Both the position numbers and the translations under genes were made by a program. The notes beneath the pieces are model-generated. The model saw nothing but the letters and a program-made list of their open reading frames with translations, had not been told where the DNA came from and searched no databases. From NCBI GenBank assembly GCA_033763735.1, contig JANRJY010000021.1:5059-69058 (forward strand): a stretch of DNA of 64,000 nucleotides. Reading direction: 5' to 3'. Source of the DNA: JANRJY01 sp033763735 (GTDB lineage: Bacteria > Bacteroidota > Bacteroidia > Cytophagales > UBA9547). This document shows positions 52,461 through 61,188 of this stretch, piece by piece (within the stretch, counting starts at the first letter, position 1; every line of letters begins with the position of its first letter).

Positions 52461-53627
52461 ATGATACTATTAATGCTTCCTTCAATTGTGGTTTCTTTCA
52501 TATTGGGTTTTCATTTTTTTGGGTACATAATTAGCTTATTCAAAGTTCCTAAACGAAGAAACATTAACTCAACTCAAAATGAAGATTTTGCATGTATAAT
52601 TACTGCCTACAAATCTATTGAAACTACAAAGGAATTGTTGCATTCGTTGATTAATCAATCCTACTTTAGTTATCATATTTATTTGGTGGCCGACCGGTGT
52701 CATAACCTGGAATTCAATAGTAATCGATTGACTATCATTTATCCTGAATGTCCATTGGATTCAAAAGTGAAATCCATACAATTAGCGGTAAATAAGTTTG
52801 TCAGAAAACACACTGCTGTTGTGGTTTTTGACGCAGACAATGTTGCAAAAAATAATTTTCTTCATGAAATAAATGTGTGTATGCAAATGGGCTTTGATGT
52901 TGTTCAGGGACAAAGAATAGCAAAAAATGCCAATACTAAAATAGCCCAATTAGATGCAATCGGAGAGGTGTATTATAACTTCAACACTCGCGAAGTACCT
53001 TTTCGGATTGGATCATCAGCAACCATAGCCGGATCTGGAATGGCCGTTAAAACCAAACTATTTATTGAATATTTGTATTCCGATCAATTGCAACCAACTG
53101 ACCATAAGGTGATTACGGCAGAAGATAAAATATTGCAAAACTATGTAGTCAATAATGGTTGCATAATTGCCTATGCACCTGAAGCAATATTGTATGATGA
53201 AAAAACCGAAACTTCAGGTAAGATTAAGCGTCAACGTACGCGTTGGTTCAATGCTTATTTCCGACAGTTGGGAAATAGCATTTCACTTTTCCAAAACGCT
53301 TCATTTAATCAATTTTATTTTGGGATATTATCATCTTATCCACCAATTATAGTAACAATAATCAGTGCTATTGTTTTATTAGTTCTGGATATCATATTTT
53401 GGATAGAAGGCGCTATAATTATTGCTGTTTCGATGATGATTTTTGTGAGTTACTTTTTATACTCCATTTATATTAAAAATCATTTTGGAACAATTATTCA
53501 CGCCATCAATTATCTGCCGGTATTTATGGTAAATCAGTTGCTTGGTTTATTTCAAATCAAAAAAGCAGACAAAGATTTTCTTGCGACCGAACATTTGACT
53601 TCACATCTCAATCACATTATTACTTAA
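52461..53627 (+). CDS. Membrane GT2 glycosyltransferase (cellulose-synthase-like)
   Basis: A 388-residue processive-type GT2 protein. One N-terminal helix (LPSIVVSFILGFHFFGYIISLF) precedes the GT-A domain with ACIITAYKSIETTKELLHSL, VVVFDADNVAKNNFLHEI (the D-x-D equivalent), GSGMAVKTKLF and AEDKILQNYVV. The QRTRW motif (KIKRQRTRWFNAYF) is followed by two or three C-terminal helices. These are hallmarks of polymerising or bactoprenol-linked glycosyltransferases. It lies 13 bp after the priming transferase. Product linkage is unknown. Confidence 0.88.
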   Translation: MILLMLPSIVVSFILGFHFFGYIISLFKVPKRRNINSTQNEDFACIITAYKSIETTKELLHSLINQSYFSYHIYLVADRCHNLEFNSNRLTIIYPECPLDSKVKSIQLAVNKFVRKHTAVVVFDADNVAKNNFLHEINVCMQMGFDVVQGQRIAKNANTKIAQLDAIGEVYYNFNTREVPFRIGSSATIAGSGMAVKTKLFIEYLYSDQLQPTDHKVITAEDKILQNYVVNNGCIIAYAPEAILYDEKTETSGKIKRQRTRWFNAYFRQLGNSISLFQNASFNQFYFGILSSYPPIIVTIISAIVLLVLDIIFWIEGAIIIAVSMMIFVSYFLYSIYIKNHFGTIIHAINYLPVFMVNQLLGLFQIKKADKDFLATEHLTSHLNHIIT

Positions 53628-53634
53628 TACTATC

Positions 53635-54996
53635 GTGATGAAAAATTATTGGATAAATTCCGGATTTTATACGTTACTGCAAAGGGGTGGTGGATTGATA
53701 TTTGGTTTTGGTGGTTTTTTTTTATTGATCCGTTTGTTATCCAATGACGATTTTGGTGCTTGGGCATTATTTGTGGCAGTTACGGCATTAATTGAAGTTG
53801 CTCGCAATGGTTTGATTCAGAATGGCCTTATTAAATTTTCGGTAGGAGCAACTTCATCCGAAACAAAAGCAATCCAAAACGCAGGATTGTTTTTGAATGT
53901 GGTATTGACATTAATCAGTTGTTTACTATTAATTGTAATTGGACCAACGTTGGCCGCGTTATGGAATTTCCCAATTATTGCCAATCTTTTTTTGATGTAT
54001 TGTATTACAACCATCGTTCTAATTCCTTTTCAGCAATTTAGTTACCTTCAGCAATCAGTATTGGATTTTAAAAGCCTGAGCATTATGTATTTGATTCGTC
54101 AGGGAATATTTTTTGGAATGATATTATTTAATTTTATTTCTGATACACAACTCGATCTATTAGTTCTCAGTTTTTATTTGTTGGTAGCTTCTTTCGTTGC
54201 TTCGCTTTATGGTTTTTTTTCGGTGCAATCATATTTTCATATTTCCTTGAAAGTAGATTGGAAATGGGTAACCAAATTATTTCATTATGGAAAATATAGT
54301 TTTGGAACCAATGCAAGTGGCATGTTATATAATAGCATGGATCAAATGATGTTAGGCGCACTAATGGGCTCAGCTGAAGTGGCTATTTACAACGTATCAA
54401 CTAAAGTCAACAATTTGCTTGATGTGCCCATTTCAACCATGTCTTCAATTGTATTTCCTCAGTCATCTCGACATTCAGGTAACATGGAAGCAATTAAAAA
54501 TATGTATGAGAAATCAGTAGCAGCGTTATTGATTTTTTTAATACCTATAGTTTTTGGATCTGTTTTTTTTGCAAAATTAATTCTTACAATTTTGGCCGGA
54601 ACAAGTTATTCTGATTCGTCCAATGTGCTTGTTGTAGTTTTATTATTCACACTATTTCAGCCTTTTATACGTCAGTTTGGTACTGTTCTTGATGCAAATA
54701 ACAAACCTGGTCTGAATTTTATATTTGTGATAATTTCTGCCACTATCAATTTCATCCTCAATTATATATTCATTACAAAATTTGGAGTAATAGGTGCGGC
54801 ATTCGCCACTCTTTTGTCATTATTTATTGCCTCCGTCATTAATTTATATGTATTGCGAATATTATATGGCGTTTCTCTTATTTCCATTTTTTATCAAATG
54901 AAAAGTTTTTCGCATTTGATATTTTCAAGTTTGATTCATTTTTTGGGTAAATATTCTTATAAAAATGTTCCATTCGAAAATAATTTAATTAGCTGA
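53635..54996 (+). CDS. Wzx-type polysaccharide flippase (MOP superfamily)
   Basis: A 453-residue membrane protein with about 12-14 helices. The start LLQRGGGLIFGFGGFFLLIRLLSNDDFGAWALFVAV is the classic flippase opening. GKYSFGTNASGMLYNSMDQMMLG and the VSTKVNNLLDVP segment fit the polysaccharide-export branch of the MOP superfamily. It is expected to flip lipid-linked repeat units across the inner membrane for polymerisation. It starts 7 bp after the GT2 gene, in an operon with the priming transferase. Confidence 0.9.
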   Translation: MMKNYWINSGFYTLLQRGGGLIFGFGGFFLLIRLLSNDDFGAWALFVAVTALIEVARNGLIQNGLIKFSVGATSSETKAIQNAGLFLNVVLTLISCLLLIVIGPTLAALWNFPIIANLFLMYCITTIVLIPFQQFSYLQQSVLDFKSLSIMYLIRQGIFFGMILFNFISDTQLDLLVLSFYLLVASFVASLYGFFSVQSYFHISLKVDWKWVTKLFHYGKYSFGTNASGMLYNSMDQMMLGALMGSAEVAIYNVSTKVNNLLDVPISTMSSIVFPQSSRHSGNMEAIKNMYEKSVAALLIFLIPIVFGSVFFAKLILTILAGTSYSDSSNVLVVVLLFTLFQPFIRQFGTVLDANNKPGLNFIFVIISATINFILNYIFITKFGVIGAAFATLLSLFIASVINLYVLRILYGVSLISIFYQMKSFSHLIFSSLIHFLGKYSYKNVPFENNLIS

Positions 54997-55036
54997 TATA
55001 TAGCGGATTGAATTATATTTTTTGTCTTAATAAAAA

Positions 55037-55054
55037 GCAGTAATAATACGCAAA
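55037..55054 (+). promoter_or_regulatory. EPS motif site 3 (GCAGTA-N4-TACGCAAA)
   Basis: GCAGTA (55037-55042), ATAA, TACGCAAA (55047-55054), 49 bp before the LruC-domain gene. A full consensus match. Confidence 0.65.
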
Positions 55055-55103
55055 TACTTAACAGTTCATAACCGTTTATTTATGTATTCAACAAAAAACA
55101 GTT

Positions 55104-57188
55104 ATGAAAAATACAGAAAATTTCTCCTACAAAATGGACATATTTTACAGGAGATTCATCATTTTGATTTTAGTAATTGGTACATTTTCGTGTGCTAAAA
55201 AACAAGATGAAGTATCTCCAAACAAAGCATCAGATGTATCTATCCCAAAAGATATAAATGCACTTGTTGTTTCACCTGAATTTGCATATAATACAACCAA
55301 TTTTGTTGCTTTAAAAGTAAGAGCGGTAGATGGAAACGGAAACGCAATAAAAGGAGTGGTATTTAATATCACTGAAAAAGACCCTCAACTGTTTTCCGAA
55401 ACGCCTATATTGGCAACAGGGGTTACATCAATTAAGGGTACATACGAAGAACAAATTACCTTGCCGGCTCATATTAATAAAGTGTATTTATCGCCTAATT
55501 ATATAGGTCTGATAGATGTAGCGTCTTCAAGTGTTCAAAACAAAAGTTTAGATTTTGATTTGACAGTAAAAGCTTTACCCAGAAATAAAGATAAAGTTTC
55601 CAAATCGTTAAATAATTTAAGAATTGAGGCGGGGGTTAGTTATTCCTATTTGGGTACCTGGAATAGTTTAGGTGTTCCCAACTACTTAGAATCAGTAAGC
55701 GATGTAGTAGATGCTTCATTTTTAGCTGATGTTAATAATGCACTTCCAGAATTAAAACCTGTACCTACATTTCATCCTGAATATATCAATACAAGTAATG
55801 AAACCGATGTCATACTCAACGATAGCGCAGATGTATGGGTTACCTTCGTTCATGAAGGTGCCGGATGGAGAAATGCATTAGGATTTTATACCTACAACTT
55901 ATCCAACCCTCCAACCAGTGTTTCACAAATTGCTAAACACACCATAATATTTCCAAATGCGTCATATGAAGGATCCGGTGGGGGATTAGCTTCAGGAAAC
56001 AAAGTCAAAATCGGAACTTTCTCTAAAAATACAGGTATAGGTTGGTTTCTGGTCGCTAATGGTTGGACAGGTAGTACTGTTGGGGCGGGCAATTATATTC
56101 ATTATTCGGAGCCAGCTTTTAATATAGAAACGAATACCACCATAAAATCGCACATGGTATTATTAAAAAATGATATCAGAAATAGAGTATTAATTGGCTT
56201 CGAGGATACCCGAAGAGATGTAGGAGGATGTGATAATGATTTTAATGATGCTATATTTTATGTGACATCCAATCCTTACACCGCAATAAAAACGCAAAAT
56301 GTAATATCCATGCCTACATTAACCGATTCAGATAATGATGGTATTTCAAATGCATTTGATATGTACCCAAATGATCCACAAAGAGGATTTGATAGCTATT
56401 TCCCTTCGCTAAATACATTTGGTAGTTTGTGTTTTGAGGACTTATGGCCGGGTAAAGGTGATTATGATTTTAATGATTTGGTAATCAACTACAATTTTCA
56501 ACAAGTAATGAATGGTCAAAATCAAATTGTTGATTTGAAAGGCAGGTTTGTTATAAAAGCTATAGGGGCATCTTATAAAAATGGATTTGGAATCCAATTG
56601 CCAATATCTTCAGATAAAATTTCAGCAGTATTAGGACCCGTTTTGAATCAAAATCTGGTTCAAATTGCTGCCAATGGAACTGAAATAGGTCAAAACAGCG
56701 CCACCATTATTATTTTTGATAATCCTGATATGTTGGTAAATCGTACAGGTGGAGCATATTTCAACACTGATGTTAATTTCAGTAAAGGAAGCTCAGATAC
56801 GGTTAAGATAACAATAAATTTCAACACCCCTATCAATGCTTCAGACTTAGGTTCAATACCATATAATCCATTTATTATCATCAACCAACAAAGAGGAATC
56901 GAGGTGCATTTGGTTGATAAAGCACCTACTTCTTTAGTAACTACTTCATTACTTGGCACTTCTGATGATTTTAGCTCAATTAATTTGAGTAAATATTATA
57001 GAACTCCCAAAAATCTACCTTTTGCAATTAATCTGCCTGTGGAATTTGATTATCCTATCGAAAAGTCCGCAATAAACACTGCTCACTTGAAGTTTGGAAC
57101 TTGGGCAGAAAGTTCCGGAGCATCCAATCCGGATTGGTATTTGAATAATGCTGGAAACAGAGATGCTCAAAAAGTATACAAAAAGTAG
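55104..57188 (+). CDS. LruC-domain outer lipoprotein
   Basis: A 694-residue exported lipoprotein. The lipobox is in IILILVIGTFSCAKK; the ATG at 55134 would give a shorter, more classical signal than 55104. A beta-rich N-terminal part (about 40-180, PEFAYNTTNFVALKVRAVDG) precedes a DUF4114-like segment with ED-x2-RDVGGCDNDFNDAIFYV (about 370-390). A calcium-type DSDNDGISNAFDMYPNDPQ (about 415) follows, then the LruC domain with CFEDLWPGKGDYDFNDLVIN. The repeated acidic FND motifs suggest Ca2+ binding. It is probably a surface adhesion or matrix protein made with the polysaccharide. Its own motif site lies upstream. Confidence 0.82.
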   Translation: MKNTENFSYKMDIFYRRFIILILVIGTFSCAKKQDEVSPNKASDVSIPKDINALVVSPEFAYNTTNFVALKVRAVDGNGNAIKGVVFNITEKDPQLFSETPILATGVTSIKGTYEEQITLPAHINKVYLSPNYIGLIDVASSSVQNKSLDFDLTVKALPRNKDKVSKSLNNLRIEAGVSYSYLGTWNSLGVPNYLESVSDVVDASFLADVNNALPELKPVPTFHPEYINTSNETDVILNDSADVWVTFVHEGAGWRNALGFYTYNLSNPPTSVSQIAKHTIIFPNASYEGSGGGLASGNKVKIGTFSKNTGIGWFLVANGWTGSTVGAGNYIHYSEPAFNIETNTTIKSHMVLLKNDIRNRVLIGFEDTRRDVGGCDNDFNDAIFYVTSNPYTAIKTQNVISMPTLTDSDNDGISNAFDMYPNDPQRGFDSYFPSLNTFGSLCFEDLWPGKGDYDFNDLVINYNFQQVMNGQNQIVDLKGRFVIKAIGASYKNGFGIQLPISSDKISAVLGPVLNQNLVQIAANGTEIGQNSATIIIFDNPDMLVNRTGGAYFNTDVNFSKGSSDTVKITINFNTPINASDLGSIPYNPFIIINQQRGIEVHLVDKAPTSLVTTSLLGTSDDFSSINLSKYYRTPKNLPFAINLPVEFDYPIEKSAINTAHLKFGTWAESSGASNPDWYLNNAGNRDAQKVYKK

Positions 57189-57234
57189 CTTTTACTCCTT
57201 TAATACACTGATTTTAACCTTAATCACTATTGTC

Positions 57235-57879
57235 ATGATAACAAAATTGAAAAAACTAATAATGGATACTAAAAGATTAAAAAAAATAGTACATCGTGTC
57301 ATATTCCCTAGTCATGATCCTCGTCCTCGTTGGTGGATTCGGAATATTGTAAACCCGGTATTTAGTAAATATGGCAAAAACACAATAGTGCGCCAAAACA
57401 CCAGAATTGACGTTGTGCCATTTCATGCATTTACGGTAGGCAGTAACTGTATTATAGAAGATTTTGCAATTATTAACAATGCTATTGGGGATGTGCGAAT
57501 AGGGAATGACACCATTATTGGTTTGTCCAATACCATAATAGGCCCGGTAATGATAGGCAACGAAGTTATGTTTGCTCAAAATGTTGTGCTCTCCGGCATG
57601 AATCATCAATATAAGGATATAACAATTGCCAGCAGATATCAGCCATGTACTACCAATCCGATTATAGTTGAAGATGAAGTTTGGATTGGTGCCAATGTGG
57701 TAGTAACAGCTGGAATTACCATTGGAAAGCATTCGGTAGTTGCAGCAGGAAGTGTAGTTACAAAAGATGTGCCTTCATACACCGTAGTGGCTGGTAACCC
57801 TGCAAAACCTATCAAAACATTCAACCCCCAAACATTGTCGTGGGAAAAAGCACACAATGCAGTAGAAATACGCAAATAA
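57235..57879 (+). CDS. Left-handed beta-helix (hexapeptide) acyltransferase
   Basis: About 214 residues from ATG 57235; ATG 57262 (MDTKRLKK) is an equally good start, and the upstream ATG 57148 lies inside the preceding gene. Hexapeptide repeats run through much of the protein (SNCIIEDFAIINNAIGDVRIGNDTIIGLSNTIIGPVMIGNEV; VEDEVWIGANVVVTAGITIGKHSVVAAGSVVTKDVPSYTVVAGNPAKPI, read in pieces). The catalytic-type His is in SGMNHQYKD. It is expected to acetylate a sugar of the polymer with acetyl-CoA. Its 3' coding end contains motif site 5. Confidence 0.85.
   Translation: MITKLKKLIMDTKRLKKIVHRVIFPSHDPRPRWWIRNIVNPVFSKYGKNTIVRQNTRIDVVPFHAFTVGSNCIIEDFAIINNAIGDVRIGNDTIIGLSNTIIGPVMIGNEVMFAQNVVLSGMNHQYKDITIASRYQPCTTNPIIVEDEVWIGANVVVTAGITIGKHSVVAAGSVVTKDVPSYTVVAGNPAKPIKTFNPQTLSWEKAHNAVEIRK
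57859..57876 (+). promoter_or_regulatory. EPS motif site 5 (GCAGTA-N4-TACGCAAA), inside a coding end
   Basis: GCAGTA (57859-57864), GAAA, TACGCAAA (57869-57876) overlaps the last codons of the acyltransferase and lies 55 bp before the gene at 57932. A full consensus match. Confidence 0.6.
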
Positions 57880-57931
57880 TTGATATTAATAGTTGAGTAT
57901 AACAATGTAAAATAAACTTAAAATTAATATC

Positions 57932-58567
57932 ATGAAAACAAATTACACATACACGACTCCTTCAAATTTCCTTAGTTATATGATTACCCATCCTAACAAA
58001 TGGTACGATTATGTAACCAAATGCGGATTTAGCGGAAAATCATCTTTTGACCAAGAATTACCTTGGTTGAGTTTACCTGCTATTGAATTTATAGAAAGCA
58101 ATATAGGTCGCAGTGCCAAAGTATTTGAATTTGGTGGAGGAGGTTCTACAGTGTTTTTTGGTCAGCGTAGTTCAAGTGTAACTTGTTGGGAGAGTGATGA
58201 AGTTTGGCTTCGAATGATTGAATCAGCAGTAGCAAAAAAAGGACTAGACAATGTTACTTTGATACATAAAGAATTTGAGATACGACCCGAAAAATTGTTT
58301 CGACAATCGCAATACATTACCACTTTGCCTCAATCAAAATTTGATGTAATTCTGATTGATGGTCCCGAAATTCAAAACTACAAGGCTCGTCCTATTTGCT
58401 TTGAGTGGGCAGAAAAAAATATTAAACCAGGGGGAATGATAGTGGTTGACGATGCTTGGAGATATGAAGCATTATTGACTAACAATAAAGCTTTAGAGGT
58501 AAAAGAACTGGTAGGTATAGGTCCCGGCAGAATGGGTATAACTAAAACGGACATTTATTTATACTAA
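57932..58567 (+). CDS. Class I SAM methyltransferase-like protein
   Basis: A 211-residue protein. AKVFEFGGGGSTVFFGQRSSSVTCWESDE (about 64-92) is a Gly-rich SAM site followed by the acidic residue. FDVILIDGPE and KPGGMIVVDDAWRYEAL form strands 4 and 5. There is no signal peptide. It lies in the EPS locus with motif site 5 at its front and a hairpin at its back, so it is a separately controlled unit. A sugar or peptide methyltransferase is likely; the substrate is unknown. Confidence 0.78.
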   Translation: MKTNYTYTTPSNFLSYMITHPNKWYDYVTKCGFSGKSSFDQELPWLSLPAIEFIESNIGRSAKVFEFGGGGSTVFFGQRSSSVTCWESDEVWLRMIESAVAKKGLDNVTLIHKEFEIRPEKLFRQSQYITTLPQSKFDVILIDGPEIQNYKARPICFEWAEKNIKPGGMIVVDDAWRYEALLTNNKALEVKELVGIGPGRMGITKTDIYLY

Positions 58568-58662
58568 TTGCATTACAGATGAAAACTGCGCAAGAACCTG
58601 TATTAATAGCGAAGGTTTTGGCATACATACTTTCTTTTATTACCTGCGTTATGTTTATTATT

Positions 58663-58693
58663 AAAATCATGCTCCTGTAAGGGCATGATTTTG
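58663..58693. terminator. Perfect 10-bp hairpin, putative terminator
   Basis: AAAATCATGC (58663-58672) and GCATGATTTT (58683-58692) form a perfect stem with a 10-nt loop. The TTTT end makes a short terminator. It separates the methyltransferase gene from the next glycosyltransferase. Confidence 0.8.
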
Positions 58694-58724
58694 TCCTAAA
58701 AATATCCCTAAATTATACTAAATT

Positions 58725-59642
58725 ATGAAAACTAAAACCAGAATTTCACTATCAATTATTATAGTTAATTGGAATACAATGGAGCTTTTGCGTAATTGTC
58801 TAGCTTCCATATATAATCATACAAAACTTACTGATTTTGAGGTAATTGTTGTGGACAACAATTCGTCCGATCATTCAGTTATAATGGTAAGTTCTGAGTT
58901 CCAAAAGGTAAAATTAATAAGTAATCAATCAAATGTGGGATTTGCCAAGGCCAACAATCAAGCAATTGCTGAAGGCATAGGAGAATATATACTTTTACTT
59001 AATCCCGATACTTCATTAAGGGACAACGTAATAGACAGATTGTATGGTTTTTACAAAAATTTCGACAAATACAAATTAGGAATAGTTACATGCAAACTGC
59101 TTAATGGCGATGGGAGTTTTCAGCCTTCAGTGAATAAGTTTTATAGCTTCTGGAATTCATTTACAAACAATAGATTGTTTTCATTAAAATCTACAGATAA
59201 TTGGATTTATAGTAATGACGATAAATACAAGAAAATAGATTGGGCACATGGTGCTGTTATGTTTTTTTCAAGAAACTTAGTTCAGGAAATTGGATTGCTT
59301 GACGAACAATTCTACATATATGCAGAAGAAATTGACTTTTATCTGCGTTCAAAAAAGGCTGGTTATCTGAATCTGTATTTGGATAATCTTTCAATTATTC
59401 ATCTTGGAGGGGCAAGTTCACGCCAAAATAGAGCCAATATGTTCATCCAAAATTATCGTAGTTTTTTTCAACTATTAAAAAAGCATTATGGATATTTGGA
59501 TTATTACGCTTATCGTGCACGAACCATCTTATATTTAAGTATTTGGTATTTGTATTTTTTATTCAAAAACAGCCGGGACAGTAAAACATTTGCCAAAGTG
59601 TATTCAAAAACATTACTCTGGAATATTGGCATAAGGTATTGA
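58725..59642 (+). CDS. GT2 glycosyltransferase (rhamnosyltransferase-like)
   Basis: A 305-residue GT-A enzyme of the WcaA/rhamnosyltransferase type. LSIIIVNWNTMELLRNCLAS starts the fold, VVDNNSSDHS and NVGFAKANNQAIAEGIGEYILLLNPDT (the D-x-D equivalent, NPDT) follow, then DWAHGAVMFFSRNL and LDEQFYIYAEEIDFYLRSKKAGY. It is cytoplasmic and membrane-associated. It adds a sugar to the repeat unit. It lies 13 bp upstream of the polymerase gene. Confidence 0.9.
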   Translation: MKTKTRISLSIIIVNWNTMELLRNCLASIYNHTKLTDFEVIVVDNNSSDHSVIMVSSEFQKVKLISNQSNVGFAKANNQAIAEGIGEYILLLNPDTSLRDNVIDRLYGFYKNFDKYKLGIVTCKLLNGDGSFQPSVNKFYSFWNSFTNNRLFSLKSTDNWIYSNDDKYKKIDWAHGAVMFFSRNLVQEIGLLDEQFYIYAEEIDFYLRSKKAGYLNLYLDNLSIIHLGGASSRQNRANMFIQNYRSFFQLLKKHYGYLDYYAYRARTILYLSIWYLYFLFKNSRDSKTFAKVYSKTLLWNIGIRY

Positions 59643-59655
59643 TAATCATTCAGCT

Positions 59656-61110
59656 ATGTCCGATATCAAAATACAAATTGCACCATTTGCACCCAAATAT
59701 TTCGATTATAAAGGAGAAATATTTATACCAATAATTCTCACAATAATGGTTTTGGTGGTGGGTATTGTAGGTGTCAAATTTGGGTATATCTCTCAAATTT
59801 TAATTCTCCTCTCAATTTTCGGAATTCCCGTTGCTTTATACGCGTTTTATAATTTGAAATTTGGAATCATATTGGTTATATGCCTGGCTTTCTTTGTTTT
59901 GGGTATTAAGCGTTTGGTAGGTGATATTCCATTGGGATTATTGCTTGATTCCTTGATTGCTTTAATGGTACTTAGCTTGGTTATACAACTTGTTCGCAAA
60001 CGCAATTGGGAATTTGCCAATAATCAAATTTCACTTGCGGTACTTGTTTGGGTTATTTATAATTTATTGGAAGTAGTTAATCCTTGGGCTGAATCGATTC
60101 AAGCATGGTTGTACACAGTGAGAAGCATGGCTGGGCTAATGGTTCTATACTTTATTGTTTTGTATGCAATGGATAATATTAAATATGCCAAATGGCTTAT
60201 TAAACTTTGGATATTGTTGGCAACACTTGCAGCTGTTCATGGACTCAATCAGGAATATTTAGGTTTTTTGCCATTTGAGGAAAGATGGGTTTTTGAGGAT
60301 CAGGAGCGATTTGCTTTACTATTCCAAATGGGCAGATTTCGTAAGTTTTCATTCATGTCAGATGCTATGATTTTTGGTTTTGTCATGGCTTATTCGGCCG
60401 TTTTATGTTTTGTTTTGGCAAGTGGCCCTCATAAGTTATGGGAAAGAGTTGCATTGATTGTCGCGGGTTGTATGATGGTGCTTTCAATGGTGTATTCCGG
60501 AACAAGAGCGGCTTATATACTATTGCCTGTAGGAGGTTTTTTTTATGTTATTCTTACTTTTCAGAAAAAAATAATTGTTCTTAGCCTATTCTGTTTAGCA
60601 TTAGGTTTTACATTCATAAACATGCCTACTTCTAATATCAATATTATTAGGGTCCAATCGGCTTTCAAACCTTCGGAAGATGCTAGTTTTAACACCCGTA
60701 AAAGGAATCAGAAAATGATTCAACCATATTTGTGGACTCATCCCATGGGTGGTGGGCTGGGATCCACAGGCGATTGGGGCGAAAAATTCAGCCCCAACTC
60801 ATTTCTTTCAAAATTTCCGCCCGACAGTGGTTACATGCGAATTGTGGTTGAAATGGGCCCCATAGGTTTGATTATTTATTTGTACCTGATGTTTGTTGTG
60901 CTCAAAGAGGGTATTCGAAATTATTTTGCAATTAAAAATCCAAAGCTCAAAAACTTAATGCTGGCAGTGCTTTGTGTTGTATATTCGTTGGTTATTGCCA
61001 ATTTTCCTCAAGAAGCTACCGGACAAATACCTAATAGCCTGTTACTTTATGTAATGTTTGCACTTATTTGCAAACTGCCTGATTTTGATAAAAATGCAGA
61101 TTCAATTTAA
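59656..61110 (+). CDS. O-antigen polymerase/ligase-like membrane protein (Wzy/WaaL type)
   Basis: A 484-residue polytopic protein with about 12 helices. A large periplasmic loop carries NTRKRNQKMIQPYLWTHPMGGGLGSTGDWGEKF, and the H-P-x-G-G-GLGS string is the Wzy_C-type signature, followed by GYMRIVVEMGPIGLIIYLYL. It polymerises or ligates undecaprenyl-linked repeat units at the outer face of the inner membrane. The first ~40 residues are cytoplasmic (MSDIKIQIAPFAPKYFDYKG). It lies in the EPS operon after a GT2 gene. Confidence 0.85.
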   Translation: MSDIKIQIAPFAPKYFDYKGEIFIPIILTIMVLVVGIVGVKFGYISQILILLSIFGIPVALYAFYNLKFGIILVICLAFFVLGIKRLVGDIPLGLLLDSLIALMVLSLVIQLVRKRNWEFANNQISLAVLVWVIYNLLEVVNPWAESIQAWLYTVRSMAGLMVLYFIVLYAMDNIKYAKWLIKLWILLATLAAVHGLNQEYLGFLPFEERWVFEDQERFALLFQMGRFRKFSFMSDAMIFGFVMAYSAVLCFVLASGPHKLWERVALIVAGCMMVLSMVYSGTRAAYILLPVGGFFYVILTFQKKIIVLSLFCLALGFTFINMPTSNINIIRVQSAFKPSEDASFNTRKRNQKMIQPYLWTHPMGGGLGSTGDWGEKFSPNSFLSKFPPDSGYMRIVVEMGPIGLIIYLYLMFVVLKEGIRNYFAIKNPKLKNLMLAVLCVVYSLVIANFPQEATGQIPNSLLLYVMFALICKLPDFDKNADSI

Positions 61111-61127
61111 ACTCATTTTTGAAAATT

Positions 61128-61144
61128 AGAGTAGAATTACGCAA
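61128..61144 (+). promoter_or_regulatory. EPS motif site 4 (AGAGTA-N4-TACGCAA)
   Basis: AGAGTA (61128-61133), GAAT, TACGCAA (61138-61144). It is one or two mismatches from the consensus. It lies 44 bp before ATG 61189, the same spacing as the other sites, which supports that start over TTG 61153. Confidence 0.5.
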
Positions 61145-61188
61145 TTTTTTTTTTGCTGGCAAAAGTATATATGCTAAAACTAATGCAT

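Noticed and set aside
57148..57234. Acyltransferase start at ATG 57148
   Set aside because: It would overlap the LruC gene by 41 bp and add a non-homologous N-terminus; the ATGs at 57235 or 57262 are more plausible.
44271..61144. EPS motif as a sigma-54 promoter
   Set aside because: Sigma-54 sites need GG-N10-GC with a TTGC element. Here the GC-to-GC interval is 11 and TACGC replaces TTGC, and no RpoN activator gene is in the locus.
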